Assembly: GCF_023702715.1 (NCBI RefSeq)
Contig: NZ_CP098480.1
Location: 1,550,001-1,614,000, forward strand
Reading direction: 5' to 3'
Source: Acinetobacter sp. C32I
Lineage (GTDB): Bacteria; Pseudomonadota; Gammaproteobacteria; Pseudomonadales; Moraxellaceae
DNA: 64,000 nt
The notes below the pieces were generated by a model. It made no database searches. It was not told the DNA's origin and saw nothing but the letters and a program-made list of their open reading frames with translations. Positions 38,822-47,744 of the stretch are shown here, one piece after another (within the stretch, counting starts at the first letter, position 1; every line of letters begins with the position of its first letter). The position numbers and the translations under genes are program-made.

Positions 38822-41020
38822 TTAGAACTGGTAGTTCAAACGCACCAAGAAGTTGCGTGGTGTACCTGGCATTGATTCTGAACGCCAATATTCTTTATTG
38901 GTCACATTATTGACAGCGAAAGTAATATTCCAAGGATCAGCACTATAACCAATCGCAGCATCTAATCGAGTAAAACCAGCAAAGTCAGTTGGTTCTCTAT
39001 CTAAGTTCCCGTTTGGATAAATTTTAGCATCACCGACATACGTTGCCCCTACTTCACCATAAATCTTATCGGTTGGCAGATAACGAACAAAGAGATTACC
39101 TGTATGACGAGGTGTATTGTTTAATTCTTTCCCAACATTTTGTGGCTTAGGATCTTTAGAAACCTCTGTGTCCATATAGCTATAACCACCACGAACAAAT
39201 AAATTATCCAAAGCTCGGCCAATAAAACTAAACTCAACCCCTTTAGACTGATGCTGTGCACCAACAGCCCATTTTTCTGGCTCATCTGGGTTTGGCTGGT
39301 AACGGATATTGTTCTTGCGAATGTCAAATACAGAAAGCTGGGTATTTAAACGATCATTTAGCCAATCACTTTTTATACCAACTTCGTATTGCTCGTTGTA
39401 TTGTGGTTTAGCATCAAATGTATCTACATCTGTATTTGCTGAAACAACACTTACCCCCACTCGCCCACCAAATGGTGCAAAGCTTTTGCTATAAGAGGCA
39501 TAAATACTCTGGCTTTCTACAGGTTGCCAAATAAAACCGATATTCGGGCTAAAGCTTTCACCATCAATACTACGATGATAATCCAGAGCGTCACTTGGCT
39601 TTAAACGATTGGTTGTTTCCGATTGATAATAATCATAACGTCCGCCCAACATCACTTTAAAATAATCATTAAAACTAATGAGGTCTTGGATAAATACGCC
39701 ATAACCTTCACCTTGGTTATAGTTGTGTGTATTCAATATTAAGTTTCCCGAACCTCTAGAACTGCTGCGCTCGCCTGTTAACGGATTGACATAACCATAG
39801 ATAGCACCACCATCTTTCTTATTAGCTAAAAGCGGTTCACGCTGCTCATAAGTCCAGTCTGCACCAACCAATAAATTATGTTTAATACTGCCTGTATCAA
39901 ACTCACCACGGATATCAAAAGTATTACTGGTGGTTTTATTATCTGTTTTTTGCCAGTAATAAATTTGTGAGATCTCTCCGACATGGCCTTTGCATGTACC
40001 AGCATTTGTTACTGTTGTACTTTCTGTCGTACACAACCCGCCTGCATAAAAGTGATCAAAGTTTTGCTCTGCTTGTCGATAACTTAGTGCCCAATGAAAA
40101 TTCCAATTGGGCGCAAACTCATAATTCAGGTCAGAACGAGCAACTTGTAAAACATCATTAACATAGTCTCCCTCTTGGGCAAAACCTGTTTTAATCGAGG
40201 TTCCCTTTGGAAGCGCTGTATAAGATGGTCCACGATCTGGCACACGATGCAATTTATCGTAGGTATATTGCATGGTCCAAGTTAAACCCTCATCATTTTT
40301 ATAGGTAAAACTTGGTGAAAGCATTTCAATTTTATTTTCAATGCCTGAACGGAAACTATCAGACTCCCCATATTCTCCAGTTAAACGTACAGCAACGTTA
40401 TCTGTGAGCACTTGGTTGAAATCCATTGTTGTTCCATAGTTATCATATGAACCACCATAGATACCCACCGAGCTTTTTGAATCAAAGTTGGCGAATTTAC
40501 TCACCATATTGATTACACCCCCACCCGAACTACGGCCATAGAGGACAGATGCAGGCCCTTTTAAGATTTCAATGCGTTCAATATTTGCTGTACTACGGCG
40601 AACCTGACCGCTTTCACGAATACCATCACGATAAATATCGCCCGTATCTGCATTGAATCCCCTTAAATTAATCCCATCGCCACGCATGTCATAACTGGTT
40701 GATACACCAGGTGTCCCCTGTAGCATGACACTCAGGTCATTTGCCCCGTAAATTTTATATTTTTGCACATCAATGGTATCGATGGTCTGCGGGATGTCTT
40801 TTTTCTTGAGACCATTACGCGTCACGCTTGCCTGATCATAATCAATATAACTTTTGATTGGATCAAGCTCACTCATTGCCTCAATTTTAATGGTCGGCAT
40901 CACTGCTGTTGGAGCCGCTGCCTCATTGGCAAAAGCATACTGTGCTTGCAACAGCATCATGCTTAACAAGCTAAATTTGAAAATAGGCTTGTGCTGCATA
41001 TTTAAAGGTAAAGAACGCAT
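38822..41020 (-). CDS. TonB-dependent siderophore receptor
   Basis: A 732-residue outer-membrane receptor. A signal peptide ends near A-F-A-N. The plug domain (about 60-175) has I-P-Q-T-I-D-T-I, G-V-S-T-S-Y-D-M-R-G-D-G-I-N-L-R-G-F and R-I-E-I-L-K-G-P-A-S-V-L-Y-G. The rest is a beta-barrel ending in Phe (L-N-Y-Q-F), the usual outer-membrane signature. The branch resembles catecholate/ferrichrome receptors; the ligand cannot be told. ATG 41018-41020 is used in place of the TTG 4 codons earlier, with GAGAA upstream. A Fur-like site lies upstream. Confidence 0.93.
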   Translation of the reverse strand: MRSLPLNMQHKPIFKFSLLSMMLLQAQYAFANEAAAPTAVMPTIKIEAMSELDPIKSYIDYDQASVTRNGLKKKDIPQTIDTIDVQKYKIYGANDLSVMLQGTPGVSTSYDMRGDGINLRGFNADTGDIYRDGIRESGQVRRSTANIERIEILKGPASVLYGRSSGGGVINMVSKFANFDSKSSVGIYGGSYDNYGTTMDFNQVLTDNVAVRLTGEYGESDSFRSGIENKIEMLSPSFTYKNDEGLTWTMQYTYDKLHRVPDRGPSYTALPKGTSIKTGFAQEGDYVNDVLQVARSDLNYEFAPNWNFHWALSYRQAEQNFDHFYAGGLCTTESTTVTNAGTCKGHVGEISQIYYWQKTDNKTTSNTFDIRGEFDTGSIKHNLLVGADWTYEQREPLLANKKDGGAIYGYVNPLTGERSSSRGSGNLILNTHNYNQGEGYGVFIQDLISFNDYFKVMLGGRYDYYQSETTNRLKPSDALDYHRSIDGESFSPNIGFIWQPVESQSIYASYSKSFAPFGGRVGVSVVSANTDVDTFDAKPQYNEQYEVGIKSDWLNDRLNTQLSVFDIRKNNIRYQPNPDEPEKWAVGAQHQSKGVEFSFIGRALDNLFVRGGYSYMDTEVSKDPKPQNVGKELNNTPRHTGNLFVRYLPTDKIYGEVGATYVGDAKIYPNGNLDREPTDFAGFTRLDAAIGYSADPWNITFAVNNVTNKEYWRSESMPGTPRNFLVRLNYQF

Positions 41021-41093
41021 AAAATTTCTCAAAAAAACTCAGACAAAAATTAAAAAAAGATTAAAAATTAAAAAACGCTACAATTTTAATAAA

Positions 41094-41112
41094 AATAATT
41101 CTCATTTTCATC
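41094..41112 (-). promoter_or_regulatory. Fur-box-like sequence upstream of the siderophore receptor gene
   Basis: The minus-strand 19-mer at this position begins GATGAAAATGAG and ends AATTATT. It agrees with the Fur consensus at 12 of 19 positions by hand alignment. The centre is 83 bases before the start codon, in the promoter area. Confidence 0.55.
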
Positions 41113-41305
41113 ATTTTTTGCATTAATTTTTAACCCAATAGGCCATTTGTTATGCATTTAAAATTTATGCTTCATTTTCATCCTCAAAGACAATCCCAAA
41201 AATAATTTTTAAATCTTTGAGTTCTTAGGAATAAATTCCATTTTTCTACACAATTGTACATTAGGCTACACAGAAAATAATTTGATCATTTTTTTGGGGT
41301 CTAGA

Positions 41306-43378
41306 ATGAAAAATGCTGTTTATTGTGGAAAACTCAGTGTGCTTAGCTCAGCATTGCTCAGTATAAGTACTTCAATATGTGCTGCCGAACCAGCTACCGA
41401 GAGTTCTACACCCGCAGCGTCCGAGTCAAGTCCTCAGGTTTTGCCTACTCTCTCATTCAAGGCTTCGGCCGAACCCAAAAAAGTAAAAGATGATGATATT
41501 AGTGCTGTACCTAAAACCATCATTACCCAAGAAGAAATGCTGCAATATGGCGACCAGTCTGTGATGGATGCTTTACGACGCGCTGCTGGTTTTCAAATCC
41601 CTGCTTTTGGCCAAGGTCCACGCGGCGGTGGTGGTGCTTCAGGCATGCGTTTCCGTGGTGGCGGCGCACCCACATTTTTGGTCAATGGCGAGCCCGTGCA
41701 AGGTGGCCCGCGTGGTGGTATGTCGGTTATTGATACCATTACACCTGAAATGATTGAACGTATTGAAGTGGTTAAACAACCAAGTGTTGCCCAAGCTTCT
41801 GTTGCATCCTCAGCAGTAATCAATATTATTTTAAAAGAACCTCTGGATACCCTTTTAAATGGCTCAGTGAAATTTGGCTATGGCTTACGTGATAGTGGTG
41901 AACAACAATCTGAACGCAAGCAAATCAACATTCAAGCAGATGGCCGTGAAAACCAGTGGTCATATAGCGTTTCAGCCAATCAAATGTGGATGGACAACAC
42001 CTCGATCAGCAAAACTGAAACAGCAACGGGAACACGAGAACAACTCCGTACCGTAAACCGCACCATGCAGATGTTTTCGCCGCGTTTGCAATACGATCTA
42101 GATGATCAACAAAAGTTGATTGCAGAATTGTTCTATCGCAATATTAAAATGGATGGCTATTCATCTAATCAGACTCAAGATGACAAGAACGATAGTATTC
42201 GCTTAAACACGCGTTATGAGCGTAAAGACAAAGACCTGAGTGATAAAATCCGCTTGTCTGTTGAACGTCAGACGGAAACCCAGCTCACGCGCTCGCCACA
42301 AAATACAATTTATACTGATGAAACGGTAAATGAGTACGGACTTGCCTATGATGGGGTTCGTAAATTAGATAAAGACCGTCAAATTAAATTTGGTTTTGAT
42401 ACTCGCAGTAATGAACTCGATAGCAATGTCAGCAAAAGTCTGGATGAGCAACGTTATGCTGTTTATGGTGAGGGTAGCTGGCGTTTTACAGACCGCCAAA
42501 CAGTGACTTTAGGTGCGCGTCAGGAATGGCTGAATCGTTCAGGCTTGGTTGATTATCAAGATCAACATTTAAGTCCAGTTTTGGCTTATCGTTTTGATCT
42601 CACTGAGCAATGGTCAATTCAAACTAACTTGAGCCAAGCTTTTAAGAGTCCTAATACCGATCGGCTGATTCCGAATGTGACTGTCTCTACAGATAGTGAT
42701 GCAGGTAGCTTGAATAATCCTGATCGTGGCGGCAATCCAAATCTAAAACCAGAAAAAATCCGTGCAGCTGAATCCACCCTTGCCTATGATTCTGCGAGTG
42801 GTGGTGTGAGTGTCACGGCGTATCATCGTGAAATTAAAGATTACATCGAGAAAGTCATCGAACTTGAAGGCACACGTTATGTGGAGCGTCCACAAAACCA
42901 AGATCAAGCGACCACCTATGGTGTTGAGTTGTCTGGACGCTATGCACTCAAACAAACTGAAGCTGGTCATTCATTTATGCTCAATGGGCAGCTATCAACA
43001 GTTCGCGCTAAAATTGAAGATGGGCAACACCGTGAACGCTTAGCCAGTGATGTTGCGCCTTATAATACCAGTGCGGGCTTATCCTATAGCTATAAGCCTT
43101 GGCAACTCTCGACCAGTGTAAACGTCAGTTACACGCCTGAATTTACCCGTGCCTTAGATGGTCAACCCTATGATCGCACCACCAATGAACGTTTTAGCTT
43201 AGATTTGAGCGCAACCAAACGCTTTAGTCATGGCTGGGCAGCGAGTCTAAACCTGAATAACGTCTTGAGTACCCATTATAAGGAACGCCTCACCAACCAA
43301 ACAGATGGCAGCTTATATCAGGCGAGAACCAATGAAAGCATTCCTTCATTACAATTTAGTCTTGAGAAAAAATTCTAA
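41306..43378 (+). CDS. TonB-dependent receptor of unknown ligand
   Basis: A 690-residue outer-membrane protein. After the signal peptide (S-I-C-A-A) comes a TonB-box-like T-L-S-F-K-A, then a plug domain with V-P-K-T-I-I-T, Q-E-E-M-L-Q-Y-G and R-I-E-V-V-K-Q-P-S-V. It has an unusual glycine-rich loop (Q-G-P-R-G-G-G-G-A-S-G-M-R-F-R-G-G-G) near residue 100. The barrel ends in S-L-E-K-K-F. I choose ATG 41306 (GGGG upstream). It is divergent from the siderophore receptor and upstream of the flavoreductase/ApbE locus, probably for iron or a metal chelate. Confidence 0.88.
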   Translation: MKNAVYCGKLSVLSSALLSISTSICAAEPATESSTPAASESSPQVLPTLSFKASAEPKKVKDDDISAVPKTIITQEEMLQYGDQSVMDALRRAAGFQIPAFGQGPRGGGGASGMRFRGGGAPTFLVNGEPVQGGPRGGMSVIDTITPEMIERIEVVKQPSVAQASVASSAVINIILKEPLDTLLNGSVKFGYGLRDSGEQQSERKQINIQADGRENQWSYSVSANQMWMDNTSISKTETATGTREQLRTVNRTMQMFSPRLQYDLDDQQKLIAELFYRNIKMDGYSSNQTQDDKNDSIRLNTRYERKDKDLSDKIRLSVERQTETQLTRSPQNTIYTDETVNEYGLAYDGVRKLDKDRQIKFGFDTRSNELDSNVSKSLDEQRYAVYGEGSWRFTDRQTVTLGARQEWLNRSGLVDYQDQHLSPVLAYRFDLTEQWSIQTNLSQAFKSPNTDRLIPNVTVSTDSDAGSLNNPDRGGNPNLKPEKIRAAESTLAYDSASGGVSVTAYHREIKDYIEKVIELEGTRYVERPQNQDQATTYGVELSGRYALKQTEAGHSFMLNGQLSTVRAKIEDGQHRERLASDVAPYNTSAGLSYSYKPWQLSTSVNVSYTPEFTRALDGQPYDRTTNERFSLDLSATKRFSHGWAASLNLNNVLSTHYKERLTNQTDGSLYQARTNESIPSLQFSLEKKF

Positions 43379-43410
43379 TTTTCTATCGCTTCGAAATGAT
43401 TGAAGTACCG

Positions 43411-43440
43411 AAAGTCAGCTTAGCTCAAGCTGACTTTTTT
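43411..43440 (+). terminator. Terminator after the second TonB receptor
   Basis: AAAGTCAGCTT, loop AGCTC, AAGCTGACTTT forms an 11-bp stem with a T-run. Confidence 0.88.
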
Positions 43441-43536
43441 AATTTCAAAACAAATATTAAAACTAAATGATGACAATCACTTAGGTTGAGGATGCTATGA
43501 TCGGCACCAAATTCTGATTAACCACTTAAAAACAAG

Positions 43537-43758
43537 ATGAAAACCGAATTAAAAGCGAAGATCGTTCATATCTGCGATGAAAAAATGGCCAAGAAAGGCA
43601 ACAATGTCGGACTTTCATTTTATGCTTTCTTTGCCAATAAAAATGATGATCCTGAACTTCTCATGGAGGCTGCTGAATGGTGGATTATGGAGCATCGTTT
43701 GGATCATTTTGAAAAAGCCAGCAAGATTAAAGCACTGGTTCTAGCTGAATCCGATTAA
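43537..43758 (+). CDS. DUF6500-type small protein
   Basis: A 73-residue protein that I match to the DUF6500 family by its core: C-D-E-K-M-A-K-K-G-N-N-V-G-L-S-F-Y-A-F-F-A-N and the following N-D-D-P-E-L-L-M-E-A-A-E-W-W-I. It is helical, cytoplasmic and of unknown function. Its stop overlaps the last 4 bases of the convergent flavoreductase gene. The spacing from the receptor gene (158 bases with a terminator) argues for a separate transcript. Confidence 0.72.
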   Translation: MKTELKAKIVHICDEKMAKKGNNVGLSFYAFFANKNDDPELLMEAAEWWIMEHRLDHFEKASKIKALVLAESD

Positions 43759-45224
43759 TACACATCACGTTGATAACGCTGTTGTTGTTTAAGCTGCTCC
43801 AGCAAATCAAGACCTAAAATCTCTTTTAAGGCATGATCAACGCCACCCGCCATACCCTTAAGGCTACCACAGACATAAATTGCTGCGCCCTGTGCAACCC
43901 AAGTCTGTAATCGAGTGGATTGTGCTTTTAAACAATCTTGTACATAGATTTTTTCGGCTTGATCACGGGAAAATGCATAGTCAACTTGATCAAGAAAACC
44001 ATGCTGTTGCCAATAATGAATTTCCGTCTGATAAAGATGATCAAATTGCTGCTGTCGTTCACCAAAAATCAGCCAGTTTTGTTTATAACCCCAATGCTCT
44101 CTCTGACGTAGATGTGTCAGCAAACCCGCAATCCCGGTACCATTACCAATCAAGATCAAAGGTCGTGCATCATGCGGCAAATGAAAACTTGGATTATGAC
44201 GAATATGAGCTTGTAAGATTTGGTCTTGCTGCAAGCCTTGTGTCAACCAGCCCGAACCCAAGCCTAAACCTGTTGCCGTACGTTGCTGTCTGACCACCAA
44301 TTCAATAAAGCCGTTTTCAGCCAAGCTGGCAATCGAATACTCACGCTTAGGTAAGCGCTCAAATTGTGTTAACCATTGCTGAAAAGACTGCTCTGCTTTG
44401 CTCGGTAATTTTCTTAAATTCAGCGTGCTTAATTGAGCGATCAACTTAGCATTGATGGGCTGTTGCTGTGATTGCAAAAATGCCTCAACATCATCCAAAT
44501 TGTTTTCGCATTGAATCTCTAAAATATCACCTGATGACCAAACCAAGTCCTCATCACCAATCAATTGAACTTTATAAATGGGTTCACCGATACTACCTTT
44601 ATTTAAGCACTGCCGATGCGCAAACTTTAATTGCAGCCTCTGTTCAGAATGGGTTAAATCACTGAACTGCATTGAAGTTAGCTGCTCTAACCCATTCAAC
44701 CATTGTTCTAAATCGCGGCTATTCATTTGATCTACTAAAACCGTATTAAATAAAGCCTGCGCCTGTTGTCGAACTAACCATTGTTCCAGTCGCTGCCCAA
44801 ACTGACAGAAGTGAGCATAGCGCCGATCTCCCAATGCCAAGATTGCAAAAGATAGATGGGATAAATCTAGGCCTTGAGTAAAAGCTTTATTGATAAAGGA
44901 TTGTGCACTATCAGGCGCATCCCCTTCACCATAGGTACTGACCACCCATAGAATCCGTTGTTGCTCGCTTAAATCATGGAGACTTAGATCTTGAATATTT
45001 CTGACCGCAATCTGATCATCAACTAAACGTAATTGCTCAGCGGTGTGTCTGGCCCAGATTTCGGCATGTCCAGACTGGCTGGCATAGACCACCAAATAAG
45101 CAGGATGCGATTGCAGCAGTGATTTTGAATTTCTTTGCTGCCAATATAGCCACACAATCACAAAAAGATGCAGACTCAATAATATTGCCAATATAGCAAT
45201 AACGATCAGCACAGCCTGAGTCAT
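43755..45224 (-). CDS. Membrane-anchored flavodoxin-FAD-NAD(P)H reductase (CysJ/CPR-like)
   Basis: A 489-residue diflavin reductase. One N-terminal membrane helix (about 5-27) precedes a flavodoxin domain (Y-A-S-Q-S-G-H-A-E; S-T-Y-G-E-G-D). The FAD domain has R-x-Y-S-I-A-S, and the NAD(P)H domain has L-I-G-N-G-T-G-I-A-G and I-Y-V-C-G-S-L-K-G-M-A. It would carry electrons from NAD(P)H to a membrane partner, here probably the adjacent PepSY protein, for ferric or quinone reduction. The family is known; the partner is inferred. It starts 9 bases downstream of the PepSY gene. Confidence 0.88.
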   Translation of the reverse strand: MTQAVLIVIAILAILLSLHLFVIVWLYWQQRNSKSLLQSHPAYLVVYASQSGHAEIWARHTAEQLRLVDDQIAVRNIQDLSLHDLSEQQRILWVVSTYGEGDAPDSAQSFINKAFTQGLDLSHLSFAILALGDRRYAHFCQFGQRLEQWLVRQQAQALFNTVLVDQMNSRDLEQWLNGLEQLTSMQFSDLTHSEQRLQLKFAHRQCLNKGSIGEPIYKVQLIGDEDLVWSSGDILEIQCENNLDDVEAFLQSQQQPINAKLIAQLSTLNLRKLPSKAEQSFQQWLTQFERLPKREYSIASLAENGFIELVVRQQRTATGLGLGSGWLTQGLQQDQILQAHIRHNPSFHLPHDARPLILIGNGTGIAGLLTHLRQREHWGYKQNWLIFGERQQQFDHLYQTEIHYWQQHGFLDQVDYAFSRDQAEKIYVQDCLKAQSTRLQTWVAQGAAIYVCGSLKGMAGGVDHALKEILGLDLLEQLKQQQRYQRDVY

Positions 45225-45233
45225 GATGTCACC

Positions 45234-45824
45234 TTAGATGGCAAACCAAATGAGTAAAATAATTGCCGCTAAACTGCCTGCTGTGAGCAGCAAATGCGTA
45301 ATTAAACGGGTTTTAATGGTTAAAAATAAGATATAGCCCGCCAAGGACAATAAAATGATGATGATAGCACTGATATCAATGAGCCAATGCCATGTTGCAC
45401 CGACATTTTTACCGCGATGTAAATCATTGAGTAATGAAACAGTGCTTGCTGGTTTTTGGGTAATTTCGACTTGACCTTCATCCATCAATACCCAGAGATC
45501 TGTTGAACCCGCAGGACTCTCTAAACGAATCATCACCTCCCCATCCATGACTTCACTGCTTTTATAACGCCCAATCAACGGCTGCTTGTCTCGAACAAAA
45601 TCTAGAATCGCCGGAGTTGGATTCTCTTGTTTTTGGATAGCACTCACAAAAGCAGTTGGTAAAGTGAGTTTTACGATTTGCTCATCATTGGATGATTTAA
45701 ACCAATCTGGGTTATTGAGTAGCAATCCTGTTGCAGCAAAAAAAATCAGTACAATGAAAGCAAAGGCAGAGAGCCAGCCATGCACATAGCGTGCATGGCG
45801 GTAAAAATCACGACGTTGATACAA
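45234..45824 (-). CDS. PepSY-associated membrane protein
   Basis: A 196-residue protein with an N-terminal membrane helix (about 17-37, V-H-G-W-L-S-A-F), a periplasmic PepSY-like segment (about 40-130) and two membrane helices near the C-terminus (about 148-190). L-N-D-L-H-R-G-K-N before the second helix is the usual PepSY-TM motif. Such proteins often bind haem or link reductases to the periplasm. The start is TTG with GAGG at 8 bases; no ATG fits. It lies between the ApbE fusion and flavoreductase genes on one transcript. Confidence 0.83.
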   Translation of the reverse strand: MYQRRDFYRHARYVHGWLSAFAFIVLIFFAATGLLLNNPDWFKSSNDEQIVKLTLPTAFVSAIQKQENPTPAILDFVRDKQPLIGRYKSSEVMDGEVMIRLESPAGSTDLWVLMDEGQVEITQKPASTVSLLNDLHRGKNVGATWHWLIDISAIIIILLSLAGYILFLTIKTRLITHLLLTAGSLAAIILLIWFAI

Positions 45825-45857
45825 GAGATAAGCCTCGTCAATAAGTAGGGCTTTTAA

Positions 45858-47429
45858 TTAAGCACCACGTTGGAAGTTTAGTTTCAGCGTACCAATTTCT
45901 GCCTGTGCAGGAAGTGTTTTTGTTACCGCTTTTGGCCCGACTTCTAATTCAAAACTTTGGTATGAATGATCACCATGCTCACGAGAGGTTTCAATATGGA
46001 TTAAATATTTACCTGCATCGACAGCTTTACCAGCTTCATCTTTACCATCCCAAGCTAAACGGTACTGTCCTGGTTGGCGTGATGGCTTAGCCACCGCATC
46101 CAAGTTTGGCATTTGACGACCATAACGGCGCCACCAGACATAATTTGAATTGATCCATTTCTCATCTTTACCCCAAACCGCAAGGGTACGCACTAATTTT
46201 TTATCGCTATCCGTCACCCATACTGAAACATAAGGCGCGCGATAATTATCAACAGCGAGCTTAGGAATATTCACTTCAACTTGTGCCTGATAACCTTTAG
46301 GCCAAGCGGTTGCTGCACCATTAGCTGCCACATGTCGCATGATCGCAGGTTGATTGGCATCTAAAAGTGTAGACCAACCTGAGCTTTGATAACGACTGCC
46401 ATCAGTCGCCACCAATTGCGCTTCAAAACCAACCAATTGTTCAATCAGCTGCATGCCTTCCTGAGGCGACATTGCGGTTAAAGCCGTTGCCAAAGCATCC
46501 GCATCTGCAGCGCATTGTCCTACGACGACACATTGCTCTACGGTTTGAATTGGCATACCTGTTTGCGGATTAAGCAAATGCGATTGGCCTGCCAATGAAC
46601 GATAACCTTGTCCACTAAAAGCAACAGCTTGGTCTTTAATATTTAAAACCTGTGTTGGGGCGGCATTATCAAAGCGTTCATTTGGATTCTGAATACCAAT
46701 TTTCCAGCCCGCTTGTTGTGGTGATTGACCCCACACCCGCATATCACCACCAATATCGATCAAAATCCCCTGTAAATGTGGTACAGCTTGTTTAGCTGCA
46801 ATTAAGGCACGATCAATGACATAGCCTTTGGCATAGGCATCAGGTGCGATTTTAATGGCTGAATCGAGTTTAATCTGTTTGGTTTTCGGATTTAGCTCAA
46901 TACTTTGAGTTTTTAATTGGCTTAATAAAGCTTCTTGGGTTTGATCATCCAGATTGTGTACCTGATGACTTTGTTCCCATAACTGCATCAACTGGCCTAA
47001 ACGTGCATCAAAACCACCACAGCTCGCACTACGCCATTGTTCACACGCAGCAATTACCTCATACAGTTCAGAGGAGGCTTCGATCTGTTGTTCACGATTG
47101 AGTTGACTGATTTCACTGTCATCACGCCATACCGATAAAATCTTATCCAAACGTGCCACTTCATTCTGAATGGCCTGTAATGCCTTTTCTGCATCTTTTT
47201 GATGTGCAGTGGTCACAACCACATCCAAAGACGTTCCTAAAATATGATCTTGATGAAAGCTATAACTTGGTGTTTGAATAGGTGCTTGTAATGTCTGAGC
47301 ATCTTTTACAGTAGTTTCATTGGCCTGAACTATCGTGACTGGAGACATAAATACAGCAATGGCTGCCATCAACGGAGATAAACGAAATATGAGTTGAACG
47401 GGGCGAAAAATTTGTTGCGTTGATGACAT
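45858..47429 (-). CDS. ApbE (FAD:protein FMN transferase) fused to DUF2271
   Basis: A 523-residue secreted protein. A signal peptide (about 1-35) is followed by an ApbE domain (about 50-340) with A-P-D-A-Y-A-K-G-Y-V-I-D, I-D-I-G-G-D-M, L-L-N-P-Q-T-G and D-A-D-A-L-A-T-A-L, the usual FAD- and magnesium-binding signatures. A C-terminal DUF2271 (about 375-520) has Y-V-S-V-W-V-T-D, W-W-R-R-Y-G-R and W-D-G-K-D-E-A-G. The two are normally separate genes. ApbE attaches FMN to Thr or Ser of periplasmic proteins. It starts at ATG 47427-47429, 314 bases from the divergent DUF4198 gene. Confidence 0.9.
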   Translation of the reverse strand: MSSTQQIFRPVQLIFRLSPLMAAIAVFMSPVTIVQANETTVKDAQTLQAPIQTPSYSFHQDHILGTSLDVVVTTAHQKDAEKALQAIQNEVARLDKILSVWRDDSEISQLNREQQIEASSELYEVIAACEQWRSASCGGFDARLGQLMQLWEQSHQVHNLDDQTQEALLSQLKTQSIELNPKTKQIKLDSAIKIAPDAYAKGYVIDRALIAAKQAVPHLQGILIDIGGDMRVWGQSPQQAGWKIGIQNPNERFDNAAPTQVLNIKDQAVAFSGQGYRSLAGQSHLLNPQTGMPIQTVEQCVVVGQCAADADALATALTAMSPQEGMQLIEQLVGFEAQLVATDGSRYQSSGWSTLLDANQPAIMRHVAANGAATAWPKGYQAQVEVNIPKLAVDNYRAPYVSVWVTDSDKKLVRTLAVWGKDEKWINSNYVWWRRYGRQMPNLDAVAKPSRQPGQYRLAWDGKDEAGKAVDAGKYLIHIETSREHGDHSYQSFELEVGPKAVTKTLPAQAEIGTLKLNFQRGA

Positions 47430-47744
47430 CGTTAAGCTTCCATTTTCTAAGATTTAACTCGGCCAACCTACTGACTTTATGCACAGTCAATCGCTCGGCC
47501 TCTCACATGAATTACAGCCAAAAGAACATGAAAATGAAATGATTTTATTCTGAATAAAATCAAAAACATTTGATTCATTTGCGACACGCATTTGGGAGAT
47601 AAAAAGCTTCTTAATCTTTGTCTGCCCAATGGCATAAAAACGATTAAAAATTTATCGAAATAATATTGCAACTGATACTCGTTATCAAGTAGATTGTAGC
47701 AATTCTTTTGCATTTTTGTTTATTTCTCTTTTAAGGAATTCTTC
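47430..47744. promoter_or_regulatory. ApbE/DUF4198 divergent promoter region with a Fur-box-like site
   Basis: The 19-mer at 47668-47686 (GCAACTGATACTCGTTATC) agrees with the Fur consensus at 14 of 19 positions by hand. The rest is AT-rich. A minus-strand open frame inside (47477-47713) has no ribosome site and its translation does not look like a real protein. Confidence 0.65.

Noticed and set aside
47477..47713. Minus-strand open frame between the ApbE fusion and DUF4198 genes
   Set aside because: No ribosome site, poor-looking protein and it overlaps the promoter region with the Fur-like site.
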